Assembly (NCBI GenBank): GCA_037176885.1
Contig: JAWWNJ010000048.1
Span: 620,001-684,000 of the forward strand
DNA: 64,000 nt
Origin: Favolaschia claudopus
Taxonomy: Eukaryota; Basidiomycota; Agaricomycetes; Agaricales; Mycenaceae
Reading direction: 5' to 3'
The translations under genes were made by a program, and so were the position numbers. The notes beneath the pieces are model-generated. The model saw only the letters and a program-made list of their open reading frames with translations. It was not told the DNA's origin and made no database searches. Shown here in pieces: positions 36,163-48,554 of the stretch; position 1 is the first letter of the stretch, and each line of letters begins with the position of its first letter.

Positions 36163-36363
36163 TCATATTTTAGTTTCCCGCAGTTTTCTTGGCCTTCTTC
36201 GGCGCCATTTGCTGTTGTGAGCTTCGCCGCATGGTGGACCATACCGCTAGCTTTTACGACGCTATTTTCTTGGCGTATTTATTGTCGGCACAGTTTTTCT
36301 TCTCCAACAACTATCGGTGAGTTGCTAAAGTTGAAGTTGGAACTGTCCACTTAGCCTTGATTT

Positions 36364-39300
36364 ACTAGCTGAATATGCACCTTCTCTTCGTCTTCGAGGC
36401 GGCGCAACCTCTGATTACGGTGAGAATTGTTCTGAGTGATCTTCAGCTTTATCAAATATTTTTCTCAGATGATCCTCTCGACGAAGATCAGCCCAAGCGG
36501 AAGCGCAAGGGAAAGAATCCTATGAGGCCTCGCAAACGTGCCTCTGGTGCTGCTGGCGATGAACCCATCGATCTTTGTTCCGATTCCGACTCTGAACAGG
36601 GAATTCAGGTTACTGCCGGCAGCACCAAGCGCAAAGGTGGGATATTCGTCGACCAGGTCATTCATCTCGATTCGGATGTGATGGAAACATATGATGTTCC
36701 ACCGCTTGAAAATCGCGTGGCATATATTGTAGACTACAGAGACCGGCCCCAACTCCTCAAGGGAACTGGTCGTAAACCTCTCACTGTCGATGGCTTGCTC
36801 AAGAAAGATGTGAGATTTACCTCCGCATTTTTGTTTTCTGTCCGAGGCTCACAGCTACCAGTGTCAGGATGCATTCAAAGGTCCTACAGGCCGACGAACT
36901 GCGAATACTATCGCAAATATTCTCATTCTCGATGATGGAGAATCGGTCCCATGTCGTCGTTCCAAACTTACTTGTAACGGCTGTTATATTTGCGATTTTG
37001 CCTCAGATGATTTTCTGGATCACTGTGAGCGTTGGAATTCCGAAGACGAGCCTCATACATCCATCTCGGAGCCCATGATGGCTGCAAAATCATCTGAAGC
37101 GATGAGTGTTGCGGCTGTTGCGTCCTCGTGAGCACAAACTACCTAATTATCTTCCTCACTGATTTTCTTTGCACCAGCGTCTACCGTTCGGTAATTTCCA
37201 CCGGCTGCAAAGCTACCTTCCTTGACTCCGATATGGTCTGCAATGGCAAGGCTGTATTACGACGATTTCGAGAGGTCAATTCGTTTTTTGACTCCGTTCA
37301 AATATTTGAATTGAATGGCATTCTGCAGGGCAAAAGTAAGGGGAAAGCCAATTTTGTTGGATGCGAACACTGGTCCAGGGACTCATTGAATATGGCTACC
37401 TCTCATCGCTTTACGCCCATTCCTCCTGAAGTGCGCGAAACCATCGTTGTCAAGTTATTTCGGAATGAGCCGTTGGATGAGCAAGATGATGATACAAAGG
37501 TCCTTCCCGGCGAATGTAAGGCGATATTTCACCCGTCTCATCTCCCGAAACACAGCGAGTGCCGTGCGTTCCAATCTCTCTTCGATCTTCTCCCGCTGAG
37601 GCGAATATCACAGCCCGAAACCATTATAGAGATGGCATCCATGTCATTTGTGGGCTTGACAAGCATGACTGCTACGCTCAGTTGTCTTTGTTTATCCCCG
37701 TTGATCCCAAGGACTTGCGCATCGTTATTATCCCTGTAGCTGGTGTGCCGCACTCTCATCCCAATTTCCCTCGTACAAAAATTCCGGTCTCAATTCAACA
37801 ACGCTACTCGAAGCTGGCCAAGAAAGTCCCTCTATCTCGTCAAACGAGACTCGGAGTCGATCAATGTATGTTCTTTTTCCAGATATTACACAGAAGTTGA
37901 CTAACATATTGAAGCTGCCGCCATCGAGCAGGATCTCGAAGGCCAACTAGTTCAAGAGCTACATCCTGGCATGCTAATCAATCGCAAGCGTGCCGATCTA
38001 GTCGTAAATCAGCGTCAAACTCGGTTTCCACATGGTACTGACATTGAGGGTTTGTCCATCTATTCTACAGAAATATTCATGCTGACAACTCTTGCTGGAT
38101 CTAAGGGGTTTACCACGAGTTCCACAAAGATCGCACACTGGGTATTGCGGAACGGTATATCCATGCGGTCAATACTCAAGCTGACGATGGTCATATTATT
38201 GTGACCATCAATCCACGTCTCGCGCATTTAGCGCTCGAGGCCTTGTGGATTAGATACTACCTTCGCTGTTGTGCATGGCAAGACCAACGAATGGAAGCTG
38301 TTGATATGGCTGAATTCAGTTCAGAAGCGTTCGTCTTTTATCTCTTTGACATTTTCTTCTCAGTCCTCATTGTATTTGATAGGCACAGTGATAGGTCGAA
38401 TCTGGAGCAACTGTGCCACGAGAGATGCCTTCATTCTCGTTTGGAAGGGAATCTTTGAAACAATCGAGACAATAACTGGAAAGAAACTGAACTTCAAGGC
38501 ATTCTCGCCTACTTCAAACCTCCTTGGCGCAATCGGCGACTCCGAAGGTGCTCAGGCGCAAGGATTGGCTGATGTGGTCATCCTCCGCCAGATGAACTGC
38601 GACAATCCGGTCATGCATTTCGATGACATTCTGAAGCTGATCTGGAAAACCTGCCTTGTACATTTCACTCGGTGCGCAATGCATCAATATCTTTTGTTAT
38701 TCGGCAACTGATTAATTCTTTCAGAGGTGTTCTAGGTCTCCGAGATCACATTACGGACGAGGTTCTTCAGTATCTACTGAGCTTTCCTTACTTGAATACC
38801 CCGGAGGACATACAGGAATACTACACCTTTTGTGCCGACTCAAGAAATGCTAAAGTTCAAGGTAAATTTATTTCATTCCAAAATACACTCGATTACTCAC
38901 GATTTGACCAGCATGGTGGGCACATAAAGTCGGTTATCCCTGGCTCCTTGTCTCCCTCAATCGCTTTCTTTCGCACATGGATAAAAGATACTGGGATTTG
39001 ACACCCAACGACACAAATCCGATTGAGGGAAGTCATGCGGAGGACAACCAAATCAAACCAACAAATCGTCCACTCCTGGAAGCCATACTACTGTAAACTG
39101 TCTTTCCCTTCAAGTTCTCGTTGCTGACTTTGCTTCAGTGCGAAGGAGCAGGATGCGCAAACAGCGCGCATTGTTGAAGAAATGATTTCCTCCGGGGTTT
39201 TAACAAATCCGAACAACTCACTCCAGGCACGGTTCAAGATGAAAGCCCAGCGACAGGCCCGCGCATCGGAGAAGAAGCCAGCAACTGAAGCTGAGCTTAT

Positions 39301-39704
39301 CACTCGTAAAGAATCAAGGACTCTGCGGGATAAAATCAAGGCTAAAGAACAGGAAAATGAAGATCTTCGCAAGCAAATTGCCATGTTGACTCAGGCTAAC
39401 GGCTCGCGTCTCCTGTCTACTCCGAAGCGATCGCTACCGACTGCGAGTTCATCCAAACTTCGTACGGTTCATTCATCTCTATCCGTCTGAATGATTGTTG
39501 ATATCATTTGAAGGTCTCTCTCCGTCCAATGCTATCATTGATGTTGATGAACTGTTTGGTTCACCTCCAATTAGCGTCCGGGACTTGTCTGATGACGAGT
39601 TTGATTATGCTGCGGCGCTCAATTCGGATGTTATGAGTCCGATTTTCAAGAAAATGGCCCGTGACTATTCAATGCCGGGTGTCGACGATAATGAATCTAA
39701 CTAA
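36364..39704 (+). pseudogene. Multi-exon DDE-transposase-like gene with one frameshift
   Basis: Exons that join in phase: up to 36419, 36469-36809, 36868-37127, 37178-37274, 37329-37563, 37614-37865, 37915-38049, 38106-38328, 38383-38671, 38725-38861, 38912-39092, 39139-39461 and 39514-39704. The N-terminal part is basic and acidic, followed by a Cys-rich part (CNGCYICDF..CERW) and FVGCEHW. The transposase-like core has DTTFAVVHGKTNEW, GDSEGAQAQGLADV and TPNDTNPIEGSH, readable as the three acidic residues of a DDE enzyme. A Lys/Glu-rich coiled segment follows. I remember a widespread Agaricomycete family with the same order of motifs. A single extra A at 38252 shifts the frame just before the first proposed catalytic Asp. 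The true start is unresolved. The assignment as a transposase is an inference from motif order. Confidence 0.6.
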
Positions 39705-40522
39705 TCCAGCATGTTCTTGACACAGTAGAATACATTATAGTGTTGCCTAGAAATAATTTTGCTTTGATACAGTACAAGGGTTTGAGTCGACAGAGTGTTC
39801 GGGTTATTAGGACCCAATATTAGCTGAATCTCAGCGCAATAATCAATTTGGTGGCACTATCAACCTACAACCAGCACGAAATAATTCTTCCAAGCAGCCA
39901 GTACGCCGCAATCTGACAATGGACGCGAGATATTGAGACGCAAATCAAGGCACGTGACCGTGTACTCTCTCTCCGGTTTGTGTTGTCTTTCTACCTATTC
40001 TGATGATAAACTAGGCCACAACTCTTTGTATAGCTAGTTTGAATTAATTTCAGTAGTATACCCAACTTCAGGCTTCCCTGAATCCGTAAGTGGTTCACAA
40101 TTTGTAAGGGAATGACCAGGTCCCTTCTAACCGAGTAACCGGTTCAAAAAGCGGGCCTTTCTCAAAATTGTGATGATGATTTCCACTGAAACTTAGGGGA
40201 CAGTGGTATTGACCCTAGTAAAAGCTGCATATAAAATCCAGGCTTCCCTGAAATAGTGCTTTACACGTTATTGCGCAAATGATTCACTTTACCACACGCT
40301 GCAAGCAAGTAAGAATTTCCTTGTTGGGGCACCCTCTATGACTTACAACCTGGTAAGCATTCTCAATTAGCACCATAGTAATCTATCTATACCATACACT
40401 GGGTCACTAATATGAGGATGGCAAATCAGCGGTGGGTTTTGTGTGCAAGGTGACCTAGGACAGCCACTCGGAAATCCCCGAAACACGGCCGATGAGATCA
40501 GCCCCAGACATATGTGACTGAC
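39705..40522. other. Non-coding region between the transposase-like gene and gypsy A
   Basis: No frame above 60 codons. A short motif, AGGCTTCCCTGAA, occurs twice (40071-40083 and 40241-40253). Nothing else is recognised. Confidence 0.4.
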
Positions 40523-41982
40523 TGTAACATCAAACATCAAACACGGCTGCTTTGCCGTTGAAACGCTTGCTATTTGTTTATTGTATAACTTTATTCGTTG
40601 AGATAATAAATCCCTTCAAACAAAATCCACAACTTCAGCTTCGCGTGCGAGTCGGGGTTCCAGTAACGTATCTACTGTGGCAATCTGACTATATTCCCCA
40701 ATCCGAGGATATATGTTATACAATTCGAGGTGTCTTGACTCGATAAAACTTGCTTTGAGTTGGCGCGACTCGATCCTATTTGAGCCTTTCAAACTCAGGA
40801 CTTAGTTTTTCGCAATGTCGGTTGGTTGTAGGAGTCTAGGTAATTTATCTTGTTCAAGTTTCCTTTCAATCCTATGGAATATGGCACTAGACTGTTAAGT
40901 CGCGCTTAATCCCTTGTACTCGCGTTTCTCTTATCTCAGAATTCCGTTTCACGCGTCTGATTCCCGTTCAAGTTCACTTATTTCACGCGTTTAACAATTC
41001 TCTGATCAAATCACAAGTCCAATTTATAGATTGAAAACAAAACAGAAAACTAGTTAAGTTCCCTGGGTTGTCCCACTGGATGTGAACACTCTTTACTGAA
41101 CGTGCGGCTGATAGCTTACACGGACAATCAAGGAGGGAGCAATCCACTGGAGCCCAGCTAATAATTTACAGGCTTTATATACTATGCTCGAATAAATATT
41201 TACATCTTAATCGGGTATCTACCTACGTGTCCTGGTACGTGTATTGTCCTTATTTAGCAGACGAGGCTGTTAAGTCACGCCTGTGTGTTGTGGTTGCACG
41301 CGCGAGTAACGTGTAAACACACGAGGAGTCATTATCGCATCTATCGCGTTGATCCCTCGTGATGGTCACGTGTGCGTGATGGATCCCCTCGATCCTTGAC
41401 TCGAAACTGGCTTCTATCCCACTCATCGCGGCTAGCCTTTAGAGGATACAAATGTTCCTGCTACATGCCTCGCCTCGAGGTAAGGTCCTTCCGGTCCTTG
41501 CCAGAACTACTAATTCGTTCTTGAGTAGAGAAATCTCCTCAAGATCACTGATCCTTTGATGATCCGCTCTTCGGCATCCTCGGCAATCCTTCTGCCGCTA
41601 CTCGGTTCCTCTTGATTCGTCGTTCCGCGACTCGAATCCCTTGATCTTGGTCTAGGCGCGCTGCCCAAGTATTCCTCCAATGTTATCCCATGTTCCTTGA
41701 TGTCCCCTTAGGTCCCAATTCAATTGATAGGATGGTTAGACTTAGAAGAGGGATTGATATCCTTGACTACCGTGTACGAGTACCCATTTCTGGATAATCA
41801 TAAGTCGTAGCCAAGTCTAGCTTTCCTTGCATCATTTAGTTAACAGCGCGGGTACGCTTTAACCCTCTGAGATATATTCCAAGAGATGTCCCTATATTCC
41901 TCTTAGTTCAAACACGCGTTATATAATGTTAAACATGTTCAAAATTGAGAAAACACGGGGTGTTTTCATCCCAGGCCTATCA
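40523..41982 (-). repeat. Candidate 3' LTR of gypsy A
   Basis: On the element's sense strand (minus), this stretch starts TGATAGGCC right after a purine-rich tract, GAAATGGGGAG, and ends GATGTTACA. It therefore has the TG..CA borders of an LTR. The presumed 5' LTR of gypsy B also starts TGATAGG (53753), followed by a similar GGCATGAAATGCCC block. No second copy of the gypsy A LTR is in the window, so the borders remain a proposal. Confidence 0.45.
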
Positions 41983-42482
41983 TCTCCCCATTTCATAAAT
42001 CTCGAGCGTCCCCGCTCGACTCTGCACGCGCGTTATTCCAATCTCGAGGCGTAATTCTGATTACGTCACTGCCGACACTCCTGAGGTCACCCGAGCGGAA
42101 CCAAAATTCACTTTGATCTAGTTACTTTTATGGTAACTCTCGCCTCGGCTAATCCCAATTTCCTTAATTTTCAGCGCGGGACGGTCCTCTCTCAAGGCAA
42201 GCCTACTTAAGAGCCACTTCTGCTCTTATGGTCATTGGTATGACTAGTGTTCACGTGTTAGCCACGCCCCTTTGCTGATTTTGCCCAATTCTAGGCCAGT
42301 TTTGGAATTTCCTCGACATATTCATTTGTCGCGGCTTCGAAGAAGCTGCGTCAATTCAGAGAGAATCTGGGCTCAAGACTTCTTAGAGCTTATCATTTCC
42401 GTGGGAGATGGTCCGTGCGCGACTGTATTGGCTGCGCAACTAAGGACAAATTCCCCATTCTTTTCTCTTTCCAACTCCCACT

Positions 42483-45451
42483 ATGAACTTCACCGACGAC
42501 TTCCCCGCCGTCCGCGACCTCGCGCGCGTTAAGTACGGCCTTCCGCCGTCTTACGGCGCTAGCTCAGCACCCTTCCCAATCACTGAAGAGCACGTAAAAC
42601 TGCCGCCGAATTCTCCCTATTATCCCCTTCACTCTCTCGAGGCAGACCAATTCCTTCGCCTGTCTCCGGACGACCGCAAAGCCCTCGTATTCCTCGAGCA
42701 CCCCATCGTCGTTCGCTTCATAGGCCTTATCAAGGATCGCAGCCGTATTCTTCGTTCCAGCCCCGTCTTTTTGCAGTTCATCACCGACCAAGTCCGCCCC
42801 ATCCTGGTGCGTCTTATACGTTTCCTTTTCTCTTTCAAAGGGTGCTTATCTTCCCTTTTCTAGACCCACTTTCGTCAGAAGCACTTCGACTCCGTTCCAT
42901 TGACGCCTCTCTTGCGTCGAGCCTTATGTGGTATCGCACAGGTTGTCGAGATTGCCCGTCGAAACAAGCTCGTGACTCTCCCTATCGAGTCCAAGTTCCT
43001 GCTCCCCGCCTTTATTCGTGACGACAAGGAGCGCCCGTGGATCAAGGTGAGTACCGTTTTTAATCTCTTTATCCTGTCTCGATCTAATACTTTATTTCAG
43101 GAAGAACCTCTCCCTATGAACTTCCAATTCGCCAACTCTTTCGACCATTATCGCGACCACCACGTCGAAGATCCCCTGCTCACACCTGCCGAGCATAATC
43201 TCCTCGTCGAGGCCAAGACCGAAAATCTGGACAACTTGTGCCTCCTGCACGACGAACTCATTCCACTCCGCGCCGCGAACATTTCCGTTGCTGAGGCCGA
43301 CTTGCCTCGCGTTATCCAGGTGCTCGACAAGGCGGGCGATGATTTCGTAAGTCTAGGTCCTTTTACTTTCGACTCTTGACTTATGTGTTGCTATAGCTCA
43401 ATATTACTGAGCACGTCATCCGAGAGTCGTCGTTCACTCGTCGTTTTATCAACACGATGTTCTCTCTCATAGACACCGTCCCCGAGGATCGCCGCCCGTA
43501 TTGGTGGAAGTACTGCTTCAAGAATCGTCCAGCCGAGGTACGTCTCTTTCTGCAACTTCTTTCCCAAGTCTTCCCCTTTTCTAATCCTTCTTTTCCTCGT
43601 AGATGACAGAGTTCTTGCCCGTGGGCTTCCGGTTCCCAACCGAGAAGTTTGGCTATAGCCGCGAGCCGTTCCCGTTGCAGACTCTGAAGGAACATGGCGA
43701 CCCTATCGTGGATGCCTGGGTGTTCCATTGTCGAGAGGCTCAGCGCGAGGTTAAGCCACCCAGCCCTCCACCTTCTGTTACGAAGCGCGACAAGACCCGG
43801 TCTCGCCACTCGTCTGCTCATCCTGAGCCACCGTCGCCCGCGTCCATCGCGATGAATCTTAAAATACAGAGAGATGAGCTCCTCCGGGCCAAGGAGAAAG
43901 AACCTCTTTTTCTTCCCTCCGATTCGCCCGTTTCCGACCATGCTCCAGCCGAGGAGGACCCTCTTTTATTGAAGTCTCCTCAGCCTTCCGTTACCGTGGT
44001 CATCCCTGCCCTCGCTCGTCCGGGTTCTGCGGTAAAGAATCCCAAACCGATTCTTAAGGTTCGTTTTCCTTTCCGAATCTTTTGTATTTCTTTTACTTAC
44101 GATCTCTTTCTTAGAAACCTTCGACGCCTTCTCGTGAAGTCTCCCTTCCTCCTGTGGTGACAGAGGAACCTTCGTCGCAGGACGACGTTCCTCGTAACTC
44201 GAAAAAGCGCCCTGCATCTGCTCCTTCAACCGTGAGTAGATGTTTCTGATCTCTTTTTGATTGAATCCTTATCTAATCTAAATTGCTTTCTAGCGGCCCA
44301 AGATCAACATGTCGTCGCAAGATCGCGCTGAGTCTGTTGAAGTCGGCCTCGACTACCCGCACGGCCCCGCAGGAGCAATCTCACCCCCACCTGCGGATTC
44401 TGAATCCTCCGAAGGCGAAGACGAGCTTTCCGACAACGAGCGTCCTCAAAAACGCCAGAAGACCTCGGCTCGCGGTGTCACTTCGACCCCGTCTCCCTCG
44501 AAGAAGGGACGCAGCAAGTCCACCGCCGTCCTTGATGAAACCGTGGTCCTTTCAGACGGCAAGATTATCGCCAACAACCAGGAGACGTTTTTCCCTCCGT
44601 CCTCGCGCGTCCATCGTACTGGCAACACAGGTCCTGTTCTTCCTGCCGACGCCGAGCCGATCAAGGTCGAAAAACTGTCGAACGTCCTGACTTTGGCCAA
44701 GTCTGATAATATTCTGGTAAGACGCTCGACTTAATCGTTTTCTACTCGCGCTAACTTTAATTATCCCTTAGCTCAACGGTGCCTGTCTGCCCTGCCTGCA
44801 GAGTTCTCGCGACGATTGCGAACACGGGCTGTTTGCCCGTTGTTCCAATTGCGCTAAGAAGCATGGTTCGCACTGCAACCATAGCTTCACCGCTAAGGAG
44901 CAGAAAGGTTTGGCTCGCGCTCTCGAGCCGTATTCCAGATTATCGATGAACCGTATGTTATTTCTTTATAACTTCCTTATTTGTCGTTACTGACCCCATT
45001 TTCAGGCGTAAACTCGGAGATCGACGCGTTTTCGGACGCGTTCGAGATCTACGAGGGCCTTCGTCAGCCCTTCCTCAAGGCGCGTGCGTTGGTGATTTCC
45101 CTTGGATCCCATGTCGGAGATCGCCTTCGCGAAAACATAACCGCATACGGCCCAGAGAACGTGCCGGGGCTCGAGGACCTATCGGACGAGAATCGCGAGG
45201 CGGTGATGCGTGCCTGGGGAGAAGGAGTTAACCTTCTCGCGCCAGAGGCCGAGGTCTCCAGACTACCTTCTCCAATCAACGTCGAAGACGACGAGGAGGA
45301 TGTCGTGGGCTTGGCTCGCGCCGCTGAGGAATCGCTTCAGGCTCATCGTCGCGCGCAGGGTCCCGTCTCTGACCCTGGCGCCGGTTCTTCTCGCGGTCCC
45401 GTTCGCGTCTCGCCTCGTAGGAACAAGGGTAGGAATGAAGACAGGGCTTAG
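42483..45451 (+). CDS. Antisense gene 1 of gypsy A: large protein with C-terminal cysteine cluster
   Basis: Nine exons (42483-42806, 42864-43046, 43101-43346, 43397-43537, 43603-44058, 44115-44231, 44294-44716, 44772-44952 and 45006-45451) join without a break into about 838 aa. The N-terminal 300 residues are globular and mostly helical in composition. A long Ser/Pro/Lys-rich linker follows. Then comes CLPCLQSSRDDC..CSNCAKKHGSHC, with spacing CX2CX7CX7CX2CX7C, close to a Zn2Cys6 cluster. The C-terminus is acidic and then basic (RVSPRRNKGR). It lies antisense to gypsy A, between the pol gene and the candidate 3' LTR. I recall similar genes beside gypsy elements in Agaricomycetes, but no function. 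Zinc and DNA binding are inferred only. Confidence 0.65.
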
Positions 45452-45905
45452 TCGCGGGCTTGGTGAATTTTCGCGTAAGTCCTCTTTCTTCTTCCTATTC
45501 CTTTTCCCTTTTAACGCGTCTTAGTAGAATTTTTATGTATATCTACTGCCGTCCGTCGCGCGCATCTATCGCGCCAAATTTTTCTTTTTACATACACGCT
45601 GCTTGCTACGATGAAAACATCCCGTAGCTAAATTTCCATAGTATTTGTACGCGCGTTCGCGCAGGCCGAACAATAAACGGTATCGCCTGCAAAACTTAAA
45701 GTGTGAATTCAAGATTATCTTAAGTCAAATTAGCCGCTAAAGATAATCAGCGCGCCAATTCGCGTGTTTGATTATCGATGACGTTTGACCCATCAAGGGA
45801 GCAACCGGTCCAATTGTTCCGAGTACTCCTTTGAGAAAAGGTTCACACGGTCACTCATATTTAAGTTTTGTCTCGACTTGATTTTCCTTAGGCTTGTAAT
45901 CCTTC
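45452..45905. other. Spacer between antisense genes 1 and 2
   Basis: No frame is supported. It is rich in CGCG-containing words such as CGCGCG and GCGCGC. It presumably holds the 3' end of gene 1 and the promoter of gene 2. Confidence 0.35.
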
Positions 45906-46572
45906 ATGATCACCCCCAATACGCCCAACATCTTCGACGCTACTTCTTCGCCTGGTTGCTGGCCTGTGGCCCATCCTGCTGCTTATAAACGCGCCCCAAA
46001 CTTCTTGAGTTACATGAAGCTGCTCGCGCTCGACGGCGTACGTTTCTTTCAGAGGATTCTCCGGCGTGTCAAGGCTAACATTTCTCCAGTTCTTTGAGAA
46101 GTGCGCGAATTGTCGTGGCTTCAAATACGTTTGTCATAACGAAGGCTGGGGCAAACCATGCCTCGAGTGCAAGAACACTGGGAACATCTGCCCCTTCGCA
46201 GAACGCTCCGAATTCTTATGCCACATCGAGATGGAACGCGAGAAATTCCTTCATAATTTCTGCGGCCCTAGTGCGTCTTCCTCTGACTGTCTCTCGAGTC
46301 TAGCTAACAGTAATTTCAATTCAGACCGTGAGGAGGGCCTTATCCAGTTCTACGCCAACGCTCTTCAAGCTTTTATGGCGTTCGACCAGGCAGCCAATCC
46401 TAAGGCTAAGAACTTTCGCCGCGATGGATTTGTAGGACACTTATCCTTAATTTCCGACCCTTGGGCTGTTCAGTTCCTTGTTGATCATGTTGATCATCCT
46501 GACTTTGATTTTACTCTGGTAGAGAAACAGGCGATTATGTTCCAAGCCTCCATTGTTCCTGCACCTATGTAG
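45906..46572 (+). CDS. Antisense gene 2 of gypsy A: small protein with canonical Zn2Cys6 spacing
   Basis: Three exons (45906-46037, 46090-46270 and 46325-46572) give 186 aa. Directly after the first intron comes FFEKCANCRGFKYVC, then CLECKNTGNIC. The spacing is CX2CX6CX8CX2CX6C, the canonical pattern of fungal Zn2Cys6 clusters, although the usual basic residues between the second and third cysteines are few. The rest is helical and hydrophilic (for example FYANALQAFMAFDQAANPKA). It lacks the large middle region of fungal transcription factors, so it would be a minimal zinc-cluster protein. The spacing of 450 bp from gene 1 and 510 bp to gene 3, all on the same strand, suggests three separately transcribed units. 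Confidence 0.65.
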
Positions 46573-47043
46573 TCCTGTACTTCTCCCTTAGTACACGATA
46601 CACCTTAAATTTACGTCGCGCGACGGAATTTCCTTATTGAACTTGTTAGGACAAGATTGACGTGTGAAGTCCGATCGAAGTCGTGACTTCGTCGATCTTT
46701 CCCGTGACTTACGATCGAGTCGCGCAAACTCTGTCTTCTTAGTTCAATCGGATTCCTTTCCGCTTTGTAAATCGTCGATAACCGATGTCCAGATTGCGTG
46801 TCCTGGTTCTAAGGCACGTGAGATCCTTGATATATCACGTTTTCTTCCCTTAGCGGTGTGTTTTTTCCGCGTAGGCAAGACAATCTCGTGACTTTTGATC
46901 GCGGTCACGTTTCTCAGGAACCCAGTAATTACGCGCGAGTCGAATCTCGACTCTGTATCCATAGGTTTCGTGCCACGTCTTTTTACGTGTCTAGGGAATG
47001 ACCAATGAAGTCCCGCCTGACTTTGACGCGTTTTACTAGTCCC
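46573..47043. other. Spacer between antisense genes 2 and 3
   Basis: No supported gene; one 75-codon frame is likely chance. It contains repeated GTCGTGACTT and GATCGAGTCG-like words near 46660-46730. Confidence 0.35.
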
Positions 47044-47059
47044 CTCCCCATTTCATAAA
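47044..47059 (-). promoter_or_regulatory. Second copy of the purine-rich motif next to the gypsy A LTR
   Basis: The 16 bases CTCCCCATTTCATAAA occur identically at 41984-41999, beside the candidate LTR, and here, 25 bp before antisense gene 3. On the element's sense strand both read TTTATGAAATGGGGAG, like a polypurine tract. The internal copy could be a central polypurine tract or a promoter element of gene 3. Confidence 0.4.
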
Positions 47060-47084
47060 ATTTAACTGTCCTCAGTTAACACGT

Positions 47085-48554
47085 ATGACGCCCGCTCCGT
47101 CCTATAAAGAGTTCAAGTTCTTTCGACCATTTACCAGTCTCTTCGACGACTACCCCTCTCTAGTAGCATTAACAATGTCTCCTTCTATTCGCGCTCACCT
47201 CACCACCGCTCAATATGAAACCCTTATTTCTATTGGGGACAAGGTTGCCGCGACTCGCTATCCCGACCGTTCCAAGCAGCGCGCCTTCCTGGACCAGCAA
47301 ACCGTCCTCTTGGTGCGTTTGCTTAATTCCTAGGATTCGCATTGTTGCTGATTCCACGATTCAATTATTTTTCAGGATGGTATGTCGGCTCTCCTTCCTG
47401 AGATTGCCAAGGAAAAACCGCTCTACGACACCTACTTCGCCGTCAAGAACAGTTACCACCAGTCCGCTACCAATCCCAACGGTGCCATCGGTGGCCGCTA
47501 CCCTGTTATCGTGGACCTCTGCGCTCGCATCAAGTACGAACGCGACCGTCTTCGTTCCGGCACCACTGCCACTCAACAAGCTCATCGTACTGAGCTCGAG
47601 GAGGCGCGCGCTGTCGCTGAGGATTTAGAGGGTAAGCCCTCTAAGAAGGGTAAAGGCAAGGGGAAGGTGAGTTTCGAATTTAATCCGTCGCGTTTGTCTA
47701 ATAATTTAGGCAAAGGCGAAGAAGTCGAAGGCCACCGTCGAGGATCCCAACGATTCTCCCTTCGATGATTCCGAACTGCCTCTCCCTACCGGTGAGCTCG
47801 ACGATGTCATGATTGTCGATACTGAGCCGGTATGTACCTAGGTCTCGCCTCTCGACTCGAGGTTATTGACCAGCTCTGCGATGCTCTTCGCGCTTTCCAG
47901 GTCGAGGCTACTGCGCCTGGGTCTCGCTCGACTCAGTCTCTGGACGAGCGTCCTCATGTGAGCAACCCTTTTCAAACTTTGAAAATCCTCGGGCAATTTG
48001 CTCGATTAATTCGTCGGGACAGCGTGCCTCTCAGTCGAGTAGTGCGCGCCCTTCCTCGGTACGCCTCTCATTTCTAAGAATGAAGGGTTTTGACCGAAGG
48101 GCTCCCCCTTATCTCAAGGCCATGGCTGTTCTTGCCCGTACTGACCCCGACTCAGTATCTGGACCCGTTCATGAGGACTTCCCGGTCCCACCACCTCGCA
48201 AGCGATCGCGGCCGTCCAACTTTGCCTATGAGGATTCCGCAGAACAGTATACCGGTGCGTTATCATCTTTCCCAGATTTAAGTCGCGCTTATTTATTATT
48301 TAGCGACCGAGCTCGCCACTAACGGCGAAGCAGTCCAGAAAACTGTTGCCGAAGCTACTAAGCTCGTTGAAGCCAGCTCCTCCGATGATAACCTTGGATC
48401 CCTTTGACTACAGGAGGCGGACCTCAGGAGCCGGATTGGATTTGCCAACTCGCAACTTCGATACACTCTCAATCACCGACAGCTCCTCGTCGATGAGCTC
48501 AAACGAGTTCTTGACCTTCAACACGACCGCTCCGCCAAAGTCCCCTCGACTTGA
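47085..48554 (+). CDS. Antisense gene 3 of gypsy A: homologue of the gypsy B antisense gene
   Basis: Eight exons (47085-47312, 47376-47666, 47710-47829, 47901-47957, 48023-48058, 48119-48254, 48304-48365 and 48414-48554) total 1071 bases (356 aa). The N-terminal part is globular, followed by a Lys/Gly-rich stretch (KKGKGKGK), an acidic segment (DDVMIVDTEP) and a basic Pro-rich segment (PPPRKRSRP). A helical C-terminus follows. Near the end, the phase-1 intron before ATELAT matches the intron before ATAEFY in the antisense gene beyond gypsy B pol (63490/63540). The acceptor at 48118 and the last intron are less certain than the others. The stop is about 420 bp from the end of gypsy A pol on the opposite strand. 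Function unknown. Confidence 0.6.
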
